The position numbers were made by a program, and so were the translations under genes. DNA of 64,000 nucleotides from Variovorax sp. PMC12 (GTDB lineage Bacteria; Pseudomonadota; Gammaproteobacteria; Burkholderiales; Burkholderiaceae_C), in the NCBI RefSeq assembly GCF_003019815.1, contig NZ_CP027773.1, positions 4,304,501 through 4,368,500 of the forward strand. The letters are read 5' to 3'. Below, in pieces: positions 52,754 to 61,880 of this stretch. A model generated the notes under the pieces. It had not been told where the DNA came from. It saw nothing but the letters and a program-made list of their open reading frames with translations, and did no database searches. Numbering within the stretch: the stretch's first letter is position 1; every line of letters begins with the position of its first letter.

Positions 52754-53285
52754 TCGACGCACTCCTCGCAGCGCGCAGCTCGGCCTTGCGCGCGGTCCAG
52801 GCGTCCAGGTCGGCACGGGCGCGCAGGGCATGCGCGTCCATCTCGGACTGAGGCACGGTCGGCGTGGTCAGCTCCACGCGGATGCCGTTGGGGTCGAAGA
52901 AGTAGATCGACTCGATGATGTGGTGGTCGGTCACGCCCAGCACCTCGACGCCTGCGCCCTCGAGCCGCGCCTTGGCGGCCAGCAGGTCGTCCACCGAATC
53001 GACGCGCAGCGCGATGTGGTTCACCCATGCGGGCGTGTTGGGCGAGGGCAGCGCTGCAACGTCGTCGCCCAGGTCGAAGAAGGCGATGTACGAGCCGTCG
53101 CGCATCTGGAAAAAGATGTGCACGTAGGGGCAGTACTCGCCCGTGCTCGGCACGTGGTCGCTCTTGATGACGTGGGCCAGCGGCAGGCCCAGCAGGTCTT
53201 CGTAGAAGCGGCGGGTTTCCTCGCTGTCGCGGCAGCGCCAGGCGAAGTGGTGCAGCCCGCGCACGGGCGGTGGTGGGGTTGGCAT
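52746..53285 (-). CDS. VOC-family protein (extradiol dioxygenase/glyoxalase type)
   Basis: 179 residues, two VOC modules. Metal-ligand candidates are the His in GLHHFAW (12-13), His in VNHIALRV (about 89) and Glu in GIRVELT (about 137), the 2-His-1-carboxylate order of ring-cleaving dioxygenases. It is the first gene of the operon, divergent from the LysR regulator, with 93 bases between starts. Ring cleavage is inferred from context. Confidence 0.85.
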   Translation of the reverse strand: MPTPPPPVRGLHHFAWRCRDSEETRRFYEDLLGLPLAHVIKSDHVPSTGEYCPYVHIFFQMRDGSYIAFFDLGDDVAALPSPNTPAWVNHIALRVDSVDDLLAAKARLEGAGVEVLGVTDHHIIESIYFFDPNGIRVELTTPTVPQSEMDAHALRARADLDAWTARKAELRAARSASNA

Positions 53286-53337
53286 GGCTCTGGTGTCTCC
53301 GTTGAGCCGGTATTGGGCGACGCCGGGTCTTATGATG

Positions 53338-53366
53338 CAATCGAAATTAATTCATCGATTGATGAA
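53338..53366. promoter_or_regulatory. Overlapping palindromes in the LysR/VOC divergent region
   Basis: CAATCGA-N10-TCGATTG (53338-53361) and TTCATC-GATT-GATGAA (53351-53366) overlap in an A/T-rich stretch just before the LysR ATG. Size and position fit a LysR-type recognition site that controls both genes. Confidence 0.6.
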
Positions 53367-53378
53367 ATAACCATATAT

Positions 53379-54284
53379 ATGAACCTGACCCTGCGCCAGT
53401 TGCGCGCATTCGCCGCCGTGGCCGAAAGCGGCAGCTTCACCGCCGCGGCGCAGCAACTGCACCTCACGCAGTCGGCGCTCAGCGTGCTGGTGCGCGAGCT
53501 CGAACGCGAAATGGGCGTGCAGCTGCTCCACCGCAACACCCGCAGCGTGCAGCTGTCGGAGGCGGGGCGCGAGTTTTTGCCGTCGGTGCACCGGCTGCTC
53601 GGCGACCTGGCGGGCGCGGTGGCTGGCGTCACCGACCTGCGTGACAAGAAGAAAGGCTTGTTGCGGCTTGCGGCGCCGCAGCTCATGGCCTGCACGCTGA
53701 TGCCGCGCGTCATCGCGGTCTACCGCGAGGCCTATCCCGACGTGGACGTGCGGCTGGCCGACACCCTGCCGGAGCACCTGCTGGCGGGCGTGAGCGCCGG
53801 CGACGTGGAGCTGGCCGTGGGCCAGGACGTGGCGGTGGACGGCGCCATCGAGCGCCGCACGCTGTTCCGAGACCGGCACTGGCTGATCTGCCCGCCGGAA
53901 CACGCCTTCGCCAACCGCCGCAAGGTGCGCTGGCACGAACTGGGCCCCTACACCTTCATCGCGCCCACGCGCGACTTCCGCCAGCGCGTGCTGCCCGAGC
54001 TGGCGCCGGCCGAGCGCGACTACATGCTGCGCCCCGGCACGCAGGAGGTTTCGTACATGACCACCGCGCTCGGCATGGTGGCCTCGGGGCTGGGGCTCAC
54101 GGTGTGCCCGACCTATTCCGCGCCGCTGGTGCGCGCCCACGGGCTGCGCATGGTGCGGCTCGAGTCGCCCGACTTCCACCGCGAGGTTTGCGTCTACAGC
54201 GCGGCCCGGCGCAGCCTTTCGCCGGCTGCCGCGGGCTTCGTCGAGATCCTGGAGCAGTTCGCCAGCGCGCAGCAAAAGGCCTGA
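53379..54284 (+). CDS. LysR-family regulator of the aromatic operon
   Basis: 301 residues: helix-turn-helix (about 1-60, LRQLRAFAAVAESGSFTAAA and LHLTQSALS) and substrate-binding domain (about 90-295). It is divergent from the six-gene operon, the normal layout for a LysR activator. ATG 53379 gives the standard start MNLTLRQLRAF; the upstream frame runs antisense to the VOC gene. Confidence 0.93.
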   Translation: MNLTLRQLRAFAAVAESGSFTAAAQQLHLTQSALSVLVRELEREMGVQLLHRNTRSVQLSEAGREFLPSVHRLLGDLAGAVAGVTDLRDKKKGLLRLAAPQLMACTLMPRVIAVYREAYPDVDVRLADTLPEHLLAGVSAGDVELAVGQDVAVDGAIERRTLFRDRHWLICPPEHAFANRRKVRWHELGPYTFIAPTRDFRQRVLPELAPAERDYMLRPGTQEVSYMTTALGMVASGLGLTVCPTYSAPLVRAHGLRMVRLESPDFHREVCVYSAARRSLSPAAAGFVEILEQFASAQQKA

Positions 54285-54335
54285 AAAGCATCGGCCCGCG
54301 GCAACAGGCGCTCAGGGCGGGCAAAGTGCAAAACC

Positions 54336-54341
54336 TACAAT
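54336..54341 (+). promoter_or_regulatory. Candidate -10 for pgk
   Basis: TACAAT, 35 bases before the pgk start. The matching -35 region (about 54313) is not like the consensus, so this is a weak call. Confidence 0.3.
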
Positions 54342-54375
54342 GCAGGCCGACCCGTCTTCCACCTCTTCCAGACCC

Positions 54376-55569
54376 ATGAACGTCATTCGATTCACCGACC
54401 TCTGCGCACAGGGCAAAGCCGCCGGCCAGCGCGTCTTCATCCGTGCCGACCTCAACGTGCCGCAGGACGACGCCGGCAACATCACCGAAGACACGCGCGT
54501 GCGCGCCTCGGTGCCCTGCATCCAGCTGGCGCTCGACGCCGGCGCGGCCGTGATGGTCACCTCGCACCTGGGCCGCCCGACCGAAGGCGAATTCAAGCCC
54601 GAAGACTCCCTGGCCCCCGTCGCCAGGCGCCTGGGCGAGCTGCTCGGCCGTGAAGTGCCGCTGGTCGCCAACTGGGTCGACGGCGTCGACGTCAAGCCCG
54701 GCCAAGTCGTGCTGCTCGAGAACTGCCGCGTCAACAAGGGCGAGAAGAAGAACGACGAGGCGCTGGCCCGCAAGCTGGCCGCGCTCACCGACATCTACGT
54801 GAACGACGCCTTCGGCACCGCCCACCGCGCCGAGGCCACCACCTACGGCATCGCGCAGTTCGCCAAGATCGCCGCCGCCGGCCCGCTGCTGGCCGCCGAG
54901 ATCGACGCCATCACCAAGGCGCTGGCGCAGCCCAAGCGGCCGCTGGTGGCCATCGTGGCGGGCTCGAAGGTCAGCACCAAGCTCACCATCCTCAAGAGCC
55001 TGTCGGCCAACGTCGACCAGCTGATCGTGGGCGGCGGCATCGCCAACACCTTCATGCTGGCCGCCGGCCTGAAGATCGGCAAGTCGCTGGCCGAGCCCGA
55101 CCTGGTCGACCAGGCCAAGGCGGTGATCGACGCCATGCGCGCGCGCGGCGCCGACGTGCCGATTCCGGTGGACGTGGTCACGGCCAAGACCTTCGCGGCC
55201 GACGCGGCCGCCACCGTCAAGGACGCGAGCGACGTGGCCGACGACGACCTGATCCTGGACATCGGCCCCAAGACCGCCGCGATCCTGGCCGCGCAGCTGC
55301 GCGAAGCCGGCACCATCGTCTGGAACGGCCCGGTGGGCGTGTTCGAGTTCGACGCCTTCGCGGGCGGCACCAAGGCCATCGCGCAGGCGATTGCCGAGAG
55401 CAGCGCGTTCTCGATCGCCGGCGGCGGCGACACGCTGGCGGCCATCGCCAAGTACGGCATCGAGAAGCAGGTCGGCTACATCTCGACCGGCGGCGGCGCC
55501 TTCCTGGAAGTGCTGGAGGGCAAGACCCTGCCGGCCTTCGAGATCCTGTCCAGGCGCGCGGCCGGCTGA
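54376..55569 (+). CDS. pgk: Phosphoglycerate kinase
   Basis: 397 residues, full length. RADLNVPQDDAGNITEDTR (substrate Arg/Asp loop), TSHLGRPTEG, DAFGTAHR, the hinge VAGSKVSTKL and the C-terminal GGGDTLAA are intact. ATG 54376 matches the normal start NVIRFTDL; an earlier in-frame ATG adds 12 residues. It begins the pgk-pyk-fba-pur block. Confidence 0.97.
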   Translation: MNVIRFTDLCAQGKAAGQRVFIRADLNVPQDDAGNITEDTRVRASVPCIQLALDAGAAVMVTSHLGRPTEGEFKPEDSLAPVARRLGELLGREVPLVANWVDGVDVKPGQVVLLENCRVNKGEKKNDEALARKLAALTDIYVNDAFGTAHRAEATTYGIAQFAKIAAAGPLLAAEIDAITKALAQPKRPLVAIVAGSKVSTKLTILKSLSANVDQLIVGGGIANTFMLAAGLKIGKSLAEPDLVDQAKAVIDAMRARGADVPIPVDVVTAKTFAADAAATVKDASDVADDDLILDIGPKTAAILAAQLREAGTIVWNGPVGVFEFDAFAGGTKAIAQAIAESSAFSIAGGGDTLAAIAKYGIEKQVGYISTGGGAFLEVLEGKTLPAFEILSRRAAG

Positions 55570-55655
55570 TGCCGGCGGCGGGAAAGCCCGTGGGGTGACT
55601 TCCGTCAGACACACAAAGTGTATACAGTAGCGAATACAAAACGGAGACTACCCTC

Positions 55656-57104
55656 ATGAGCACGGACCGCATTCCCCGCCACGCCACCAAGATCGTTGCC
55701 ACGCTCGGTCCGGCGTCCAACACGCCGGAACTGCTGGAAAAGATGATCCTGGCCAAGGTCAGCGTGGTGCGGCTGAACTTCAGCCACGGCACGGCGCAGG
55801 ACCACATCGACCGCGCGGCCATGGTGCGCGAAGCCGCTCGCAAGACGGGCCGCGAAGTGGCCATCATGGCCGACCTGCAGGGCCCCAAGATCCGCGTGGG
55901 CAAGTTCGCGCAGGGCAAGGTCTGGCTGGAGCCGGGCGCCAAGTTCGTGCTCGACGCCTCGCGCACCGAGCCCGGCGACGTCGATGCCGTGGGCCTGGAC
56001 TACAAGGACCTGCCGCGCGACGTGAAGCCCGGCGACAAGCTGCTGCTGAACGACGGCCTCATCGTGCTCACGGTCGACGCCGTCAAGGGCGAGGCGGTGC
56101 ACACCACCGTCAAGCTCGGCGGCGAGCTGTCGAACAACAAGGGCATCAACAAGCAGGGCGGCGGCCTCACGGCGCCCGCGCTGACGGCCAAGGACATGGA
56201 AGACATCAAGACCGCGATGAGCTTCCAGGCCGACTACGTGGCCGTGAGCTTCCCCAAGAACGCCACCGACATGGAAATGGCGCGCCAGCTGTGCAACGTG
56301 GCCGCGGCCGAGTACGGCCACAAGCCCGGCATGATCGCCAAGATCGAGCGGGCCGAAGCCATTCCCAAGCTGGAAGAGATCCTGCGCGCCAGCGACGGCA
56401 TCATGGTCGCGCGCGGCGACCTCGCCGTGGAAGTGGGCAACGCGGCAGTGCCCGCGCTGCAGAAGAAGATGATCCGCATGGCGCGCGACATGGACAAGGT
56501 GGTCATCACCGCGACCCAGATGATGGAGTCGATGATCACCAACCCCGTGCCCACGCGCGCCGAGGTGAGCGACGTGGCCAACGCCGTGCTCGACGGCACC
56601 GACGCCGTGATGCTCTCCGCCGAGACCGCCTCGGGCCGCTACCCGCTCGAGACCGTGCAGGAGATGAGCCGCATCTGCGAAGCCGCGGAAGCGGCCGAAG
56701 ACAAGACGCTCGACGCCGACTTCAGCGGCAAGACCTATAGCCGCATCGACCAGTCGATCGCCATGGGCGCGCTGTTCACGGCGCACCACCTGGGCGCCAA
56801 GGCCATCGTGGCGCTGACCGAGTCCGGCGCCACCATGCTGTGGATGAGCCGCCACCGCGCGCACATTCCCATGTACGCGCTGACCTCGCGGCTGGCCACG
56901 CAGCGCAAGCTGGCGCTGTACCGCAACGTGCGCCCGCTGCTGATGGACTCGGAAAGCGACCGCGACACCGCGCTGCTGCAGGCCGAGAACCACCTGAAGA
57001 AGCGCGGCATCGTGCAGACCGGCGACGTCTACGCCATCACCTGCGGCGAGCCGATGGGTGCCCCCGGCGGCACCAACATGCTCAAGATCTGCAGGGCGAG
57101 CTGA
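55656..57104 (+). CDS. pyk: Pyruvate kinase
   Basis: 482 residues, type II. TKIVATLGPASN, LNFSHGT, MADLQGPKIRVG, catalytic Lys in MIAKIERAEA, metal Glu in ARGDLAVE and the ATQMMESM helix are all present, with an intact C-terminal regulatory domain. It is 86 bases after pgk; TATACA at 55621 may be an extra promoter. Confidence 0.97.
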   Translation: MSTDRIPRHATKIVATLGPASNTPELLEKMILAKVSVVRLNFSHGTAQDHIDRAAMVREAARKTGREVAIMADLQGPKIRVGKFAQGKVWLEPGAKFVLDASRTEPGDVDAVGLDYKDLPRDVKPGDKLLLNDGLIVLTVDAVKGEAVHTTVKLGGELSNNKGINKQGGGLTAPALTAKDMEDIKTAMSFQADYVAVSFPKNATDMEMARQLCNVAAAEYGHKPGMIAKIERAEAIPKLEEILRASDGIMVARGDLAVEVGNAAVPALQKKMIRMARDMDKVVITATQMMESMITNPVPTRAEVSDVANAVLDGTDAVMLSAETASGRYPLETVQEMSRICEAAEAAEDKTLDADFSGKTYSRIDQSIAMGALFTAHHLGAKAIVALTESGATMLWMSRHRAHIPMYALTSRLATQRKLALYRNVRPLLMDSESDRDTALLQAENHLKKRGIVQTGDVYAITCGEPMGAPGGTNMLKICRAS

Positions 57105-57111
57105 ACCCGCC

Positions 57112-57131
57112 CGGCTGAGCTTGCTCAGCCG
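57112..57131. terminator. Hairpin shared by the convergent pyk and acdS genes
   Basis: CGGCTGAGC, TT, GCTCAGCCG: a perfect 9-bp stem that includes the acdS stop codon. There is no T-run on either side, so it may work as a two-way barrier rather than a standard terminator. Confidence 0.45.
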
Positions 57132-58141
57132 TTGCGGAACAGGAAGCTGTAGGCGTTCAGCGCGGGCACCCCGCCCAGGTGCGCATACAGCACCTTCGAG
57201 CCGGCCGGGAATTCACCCAGCCGCACCTTCTCGATCATCCCGTGCATCGACTTGCCCTCGTACACGGGGTCGGTCAGCATGCCCTCGAAGCGCGCGCTCA
57301 GGCGAATGGCCTCCAGCGTGCCCTCGTTCGGCAGGCCGTATTCGGGGCCGCCGAAGCGGCGGTCGAGCACCACGTCTTTCTCGGTGATGTCGCGGCCCAG
57401 CTCGACCAGCTCGGCCGTGTTCTTCGCGATGCGCACGATCTGCTCGAAGGTCTGCTGCGGCTTGGCCGAGGCGTCGATGCCGATCACCCGGTCGGCCCGG
57501 CCGTCGGCCGCAAAGCCCACCACCATGCCGGCCTGCGTGCTGCCGGTGACCGAACAGACCACGATGTAGTCGAACTTGAAGCCCAGCTCGGCCTCCTGCT
57601 GGCGCACTTCCTCGGCAAAGCCCACGAAGCCGAGCCCGCCGCGCGGATGCTCCGAGCAGCCCGCCGGAATCGGGAACGGCTTGCCGCCGGCCTTGCGCAC
57701 GCTCTCCATCGCGTCTTCCCAGCTCTTGCGGATGCCGATGTCGAAGCCGGAGGCATCGAGCCGAACGTCGGCGCCCATGATGCGCGACATCTCGATGTTG
57801 CCCACGCGGTCGTACACCGCGTCGGAGTAGTTGACCCAGTTCTCCTGCACCAGCACGCACTTCAGGCCCAGGTGCGCGGCCACCGCGGCCACCTGCCGCG
57901 TCTGGTTCGACTGGATGCCGCCGATCGACACCAGCGTGTCGTAGCCGCCTTCCAGCGCCTCGGGAATCAGGTATTCGAGCTTGCGCGTCTTGTTGCCGCC
58001 GAAGGCCAGGCCGCTGTTGCAGTCCTCGCGCTTGGCGTACAGGTCGACCTTGCCGCCCAGATGGGCGCTCAGCCGCTTCAGCGGGTGGATCGGCGTCGGG
58101 CCGAAGGTCAGGGCGTGGCGGGGAAATTTCTTCAGGTTCAT
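57125..58141 (-). CDS. acdS: 1-Aminocyclopropane-1-carboxylate deaminase
   Basis: 338 residues, PLP enzyme that opens ACC to 2-oxobutyrate and ammonia, lowering plant ethylene. The key residues that separate true ACC deaminase from D-cysteine desulfhydrase are present: Lys51 (PLP), Tyr294, Glu295 and Leu322. The length is standard. It is divergent from its Lrp-type regulator and lies inside the otherwise conserved pgk-pyk-fba block, so it was probably inserted there. Confidence 0.97.
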   Translation of the reverse strand: MNLKKFPRHALTFGPTPIHPLKRLSAHLGGKVDLYAKREDCNSGLAFGGNKTRKLEYLIPEALEGGYDTLVSIGGIQSNQTRQVAAVAAHLGLKCVLVQENWVNYSDAVYDRVGNIEMSRIMGADVRLDASGFDIGIRKSWEDAMESVRKAGGKPFPIPAGCSEHPRGGLGFVGFAEEVRQQEAELGFKFDYIVVCSVTGSTQAGMVVGFAADGRADRVIGIDASAKPQQTFEQIVRIAKNTAELVELGRDITEKDVVLDRRFGGPEYGLPNEGTLEAIRLSARFEGMLTDPVYEGKSMHGMIEKVRLGEFPAGSKVLYAHLGGVPALNAYSFLFRNG

Positions 58142-58186
58142 GAGGCTGGCTCCGGTGCGTTGAAGCCATCGATCGTAGGAAGAAGG

Positions 58187-58207
58187 CTTCGCAACGTGCT
58201 TGCGAAG
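58187..58207. promoter_or_regulatory. Palindrome between acdS and acdR
   Basis: CTTCGCA-N7-TGCGAAG, a perfect 7-bp inverted repeat about 45 bases upstream of acdS and 70 upstream of acdR. It is the best candidate for the AcdR (Lrp-type) site. Confidence 0.55.
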
Positions 58208-58277
58208 TTTGGTGGCTTTCCGTAAGAAAAAAAGGCAGGATCGGCATATTCAGGAATTTCAATCTGCAAGGCAGCCG

Positions 58278-58763
58278 ATGAGCACAACAAAGTTGCGTAC
58301 ACCGCCGGAGCTGGACCGCATCGACCGCGCCATCCTGCGCGCCATGCAGCGCGACTCCTCGCTGTCGAACGTGGCGCTCGCGGCCAAGGTCAACCTCAGC
58401 GCCGCGGCCTGCCTGCGCCGGGTCGAGCGGCTCAAGGCGGCGGGGCTCATCAAGGGCGTGGTGGCGCTGCTCGATGCCGATGCGCTCGACCTCGGCATGC
58501 TGGTGATGATCGGCGTGGTGCTCGACCGCTCCACGCCCGACTCCTTCGCCGACTTCGAGAAGGCCGCGCAGAAGGTCCTGGGCTGCCTCGAATGCCACGT
58601 GGTGACCGGCGAGTTCGACTACTTCATGCTCGTGCGCACCCGCGACAACGACAGCTTCAACCGCCTGCACGCCGAGCAGCTGCTCTACCTGCCCGGGGTG
58701 CGCCAGATCCGCACCTTCGTCGTTCTCAAGCAGGTGCTGTCAACCACGCAGCTTCCGATCTGA
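58278..58763 (+). CDS. acdR: Lrp-family regulator of ACC deaminase
   Basis: 161 residues, helix-turn-helix (about 15-55, AILRAMQRDSSLSNVALAAKVNLS) and RAM domain (CHVVTGEFDYFMLVRT). It is divergent from acdS, as acdR is in ACC-deaminase bacteria, where it activates acdS when ACC is present. ATG 58278 with AAGG upstream is preferred to an earlier start in the promoter region. Confidence 0.93.
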   Translation: MSTTKLRTPPELDRIDRAILRAMQRDSSLSNVALAAKVNLSAAACLRRVERLKAAGLIKGVVALLDADALDLGMLVMIGVVLDRSTPDSFADFEKAAQKVLGCLECHVVTGEFDYFMLVRTRDNDSFNRLHAEQLLYLPGVRQIRTFVVLKQVLSTTQLPI

Positions 58764-58798
58764 CGAAACCGCCGCCCGCCTTCGTGCGTACTGGTGCG

Positions 58799-59737
58799 AT
58801 GAGCTTTCCCACCTTCGCCACCTTCGAGTCCCTCCGCCGGCGCCGCAGCGCTTTCTTCACCGCCTTCACAGTCACCGCCGCCGCCGTGCTCTCGGCCTGT
58901 TCGCCGGTCAAGGTGCTCAACGGGCTGGTGCCCGGCGACACCTACCAGTTCCAGGGCGGCATCGCCTACGGCCAGGCGCCGCGCCAGCTGCTCGACGTGT
59001 ACCAGCCGCTGCCGTCCACGCAACCGGCGCGGGGCTCCCGCCCGCTGGTGGTGTTCTTCTTCGGCGGCACCTGGACCAACGGCGACCGCGCCAGCTACAA
59101 GTTCGTCGGCGAGGCGCTGGCCGCGCGCGGCGCGGTGGTGGTGGTTCCCGACTACGGCCTGTCGCCCACCTTCACCTATCCGGTCTTCGTGCGCGACAGC
59201 GCGCTGGCCGTGAAATGGGCGCTCGACAACGCCGCGCAGTTGGGCGCCGACCCGAAGCAGGTCTACGTGATGGGCCACAGCTCGGGCGGCTACAACGCCG
59301 CGATGGTGGCGCTGGATGATCGCTGGCTGGCCGAGGTGGGCGCCAGCCCCAGGCAGCTCGCGGGCTGGATCGGCCTGGCCGGGCCCTACGACTTCCTGCC
59401 CATCGGCGACCCGCAGGCGCAGGCCGCCTTCAACTGGCCGGACACCCCGCCCGACTCGCAGCCGCTGGCGCACGTCACGTCCACATCGCCCCGCGCGCTG
59501 CTCCTGGCGGCCTCCAAGGACAACCTGGTCTACCCCGACCGCAACACCGGGCGGATGGCCCAGGCGCTGCGCGCGGCGGGCGTTCCGGTGCAGGTCAGGC
59601 TGTACGACAACCTGAGCCACGTGACGCTGATCGGCGCTTTCGCCAAGCCGATCCAGTGGCTGGGCGGGCCGGTGCTGCCGCCGGTCATGGAGTTCCTCGG
59701 GTTGGCGTCAGTGCCGTCCGACAAGGCCGCTCGGTAG
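58799..59737 (+). CDS. Alpha/beta-hydrolase lipoprotein (carboxylesterase type)
   Basis: 312 residues. Signal peptide with lipobox LSAC (Cys34) and an alpha/beta-hydrolase domain of the BD-FAE/kynurenine formamidase kind: FFFGGTWTNGDRA as oxyanion loop, GHSSGGYNAA as nucleophile, and Asp and His in SKDNLVYPDRNT and LSHVTLIG. It probably cuts small esters in the periplasm. It follows acdR by 35 bases on the same strand. Confidence 0.87.
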   Translation: MSFPTFATFESLRRRRSAFFTAFTVTAAAVLSACSPVKVLNGLVPGDTYQFQGGIAYGQAPRQLLDVYQPLPSTQPARGSRPLVVFFFGGTWTNGDRASYKFVGEALAARGAVVVVPDYGLSPTFTYPVFVRDSALAVKWALDNAAQLGADPKQVYVMGHSSGGYNAAMVALDDRWLAEVGASPRQLAGWIGLAGPYDFLPIGDPQAQAAFNWPDTPPDSQPLAHVTSTSPRALLLAASKDNLVYPDRNTGRMAQALRAAGVPVQVRLYDNLSHVTLIGAFAKPIQWLGGPVLPPVMEFLGLASVPSDKAAR

Positions 59738-59802
59738 AATTGGAGTAGTTTTTCTCGTCTTCCAGCCTTCTCTTTTTCCAATTTCCCGCGAGGTATTTCC
59801 CC

Positions 59803-60867
59803 ATGGCACTCGTCTCGATGCGCGAACTGCTCGACCATGCCGCAGCCAATGGCTACGGCATTCCGGCCTTCAACGTCAACAACCTCGAACAGGTCCAGGC
59901 CGTGATGGAGGCCGCCAAGGAAACCGGCGCCCCCGTCATCCTGCAAGCCAGCGCAGGCGCGCGCAAATACGCCGGCGAAGCCTTCATCAAGCACCTGATC
60001 CAGGCCGCCATCGAGCAGTACCCGAACATCCCGCTGGTCATGCACCAGGACCACGGCCAGAACCCCGACGTCTGCAAGGGCGCCATCGACCTGGGCTTCA
60101 GCTCGGTCATGATGGACGGCTCGCTCGAGGCCGACGGCAAGACCATCGCCAGCTACGACTACAACGTCGACGTCACCAAGAAGGTGTCCGACATGGCCCA
60201 CCGCCTGGGCGTGACGGTCGAAGGCGAGCTGGGCTGCCTCGGCTCGCTCGAGACCATGAAGGGCGACAAGGAAGACGGCCACGGCACCGACGACACCATG
60301 ACGCGCGAACAGCTGCTCACCGACCCCGAGCAGGCCGCCGACTTCGTTAAGCGCACCCAGATCGACGCGCTGGCCATCGCCATCGGCACCAGCCACGGCG
60401 CCTACAAGTTCACGCGCGAGCCCACCGGCGACATCCTGGCCATCGACCGCATCAAGGAAATCCACCGCCGCATTCCCAACACCCACCTGGTGATGCACGG
60501 CTCGTCGAGCGTGCCGCAGGAGCTGCTGGCCATCATTCGCCAGTACGGCGGCAACATGAAGGAAACCTACGGCGTGCCCGTCAAGGAAATCCAGGAAGCC
60601 ATCAAGCACGGCGTGCGCAAGATCAACATCGACACCGACATCCGCCTGGCCATGACCGGCGCGGTGCGCAAGTTCCTGTTCGAGAACCCCGAGAAGTTCG
60701 ATGCCCGCGAATGGCTCAAGCCCGCGCGCGAAGCCGCCAAGCTGATCTGCAAGCAGCGCTACATCGAGTTCGGCTGCGAAGGCCAGGGCGCCAAGATCAA
60801 GGGCGACACGCTGCAAGTGGTTGCCGCCAAGTACGCCAAGGGCGAGCTGGCTCAGGAAGTCGTTTAA
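59803..60867 (+). CDS. fba: Class II fructose-bisphosphate aldolase
   Basis: 354 residues, type B (CbbA/Fba) form. Zinc and active-site motifs: MHQDHGQNP, VEGELGCLGS, GTSHGAYK and VMHGSSSVP; the phosphate loop KINIDTDIRLA. It splits fructose 1,6-bisphosphate into DHAP and GAP. A strong terminator follows. Confidence 0.97.
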   Translation: MALVSMRELLDHAAANGYGIPAFNVNNLEQVQAVMEAAKETGAPVILQASAGARKYAGEAFIKHLIQAAIEQYPNIPLVMHQDHGQNPDVCKGAIDLGFSSVMMDGSLEADGKTIASYDYNVDVTKKVSDMAHRLGVTVEGELGCLGSLETMKGDKEDGHGTDDTMTREQLLTDPEQAADFVKRTQIDALAIAIGTSHGAYKFTREPTGDILAIDRIKEIHRRIPNTHLVMHGSSSVPQELLAIIRQYGGNMKETYGVPVKEIQEAIKHGVRKINIDTDIRLAMTGAVRKFLFENPEKFDAREWLKPAREAAKLICKQRYIEFGCEGQGAKIKGDTLQVVAAKYAKGELAQEVV

Positions 60868-60888
60868 AAACCTCTCCGCGATTCGAAG

Positions 60889-60912
60889 GCCACCGTTCGC
60901 GGTGGCTTTTTT
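60889..60912 (+). terminator. Intrinsic terminator after fba
   Basis: GCCACCG, tetraloop TTCG, CGGTGGC and six T. The stable UUCG loop and full T-run make it a strong call. It lies 21 bases after the fba stop. Confidence 0.92.
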
Positions 60913-60974
60913 CTGCGCGCACAATCCGCTTTCACCGTCTTTCAGTTTCCGTCGTTTCCCCACCGCAATTGCCC

Positions 60975-61880
60975 ATGACCACCGTCCACACCTCCTCCAT
61001 CCAGAGCCTGCCCCTGCTTGCGCGCGGCAAGGTGCGCGACAACTACGCCGTCGGTGAAGACCGCATCCTCATGGTCGCGAGCGACCGGCTGAGCGCCTTC
61101 GACGTCATCATGGGCGAGCCGATTCCCGGCAAGGGCGAGATCCTGACCCAGATGGCGCTGTGGTGGTTCGAGCGGCTCGGCCAGCTGTGCCCCAACCACC
61201 TGACCGGCGATGCGCCCGAGAGCGTGGTCACCGAGGCCGAGGTGCCGCAGGTCACCGGCCGCTCGATGCTGGTCAAGCGCCTGAAGCCGATCCCGGTCGA
61301 GGCCGTGGTGCGCGGCTACCTGGCCGGCAGCGGCTGGAAGGAATACCAGGAAAGCCAGTCGGTCTGCGGCGTGCCGCTGCCCGAGGGCCTGACCAACGCC
61401 AGCAAGCTGCCGCGCCCCATCTTCACGCCCGCGGCCAAGGCCGCGGCCGGCGAGCACGACGAGAACATCAGCTACGAGCGCGTGGTCGAGATCGTCGGCC
61501 CCAAGCTGGCCCAGCAGATCCGCGAGACCAGCATCGCCATCTACGAAACCGCGGCGCAGATCGCCCTGGCCAAGGGGATGATCATTGCCGACACCAAGTT
61601 CGAGTTCGGCCTCGACGAAGCCGGCACGCTGGTGCTGATGGACGAGGTGCTCACGCCCGACAGCTCGCGCTACTGGCCGGTGGAGGGCTACCAGGCCGCG
61701 CTGGCCGCCGGCGCCAACCCGCCGAGCTACGACAAGCAGTTCGTGCGCGACTGGCTCGAAGCCACCAAGATCAACGGCAAGCCCTGGGACAAGACGCCGC
61801 CGGCGCCGCGCCTGCCGGCCGAGGTCATCGAGAAGACCGCCGCCAAGTACCGCGAGGCGCTCGAGCGCCTCACCGGCTGA
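60975..61880 (+). CDS. purC: Phosphoribosylaminoimidazole-succinocarboxamide synthase
   Basis: 301 residues, eukaryote-like long form. GKVRDNYAVGEDRILMVASDRLSAFD, the VEAVVRGYLAGSGWKEY segment in parts, and DTKFEFGLDE are diagnostic. It joins CAIR and aspartate in purine synthesis. ATG 60975 gives the standard length. It stands behind the fba terminator, so it has its own promoter. Confidence 0.97.
   Translation: MTTVHTSSIQSLPLLARGKVRDNYAVGEDRILMVASDRLSAFDVIMGEPIPGKGEILTQMALWWFERLGQLCPNHLTGDAPESVVTEAEVPQVTGRSMLVKRLKPIPVEAVVRGYLAGSGWKEYQESQSVCGVPLPEGLTNASKLPRPIFTPAAKAAAGEHDENISYERVVEIVGPKLAQQIRETSIAIYETAAQIALAKGMIIADTKFEFGLDEAGTLVLMDEVLTPDSSRYWPVEGYQAALAAGANPPSYDKQFVRDWLEATKINGKPWDKTPPAPRLPAEVIEKTAAKYREALERLTG

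Noticed and set aside
59735..59740. TAGAAT as -10 of fba
   Set aside because: It overlaps the stop codon of the esterase gene and has no -35 at a suitable distance.
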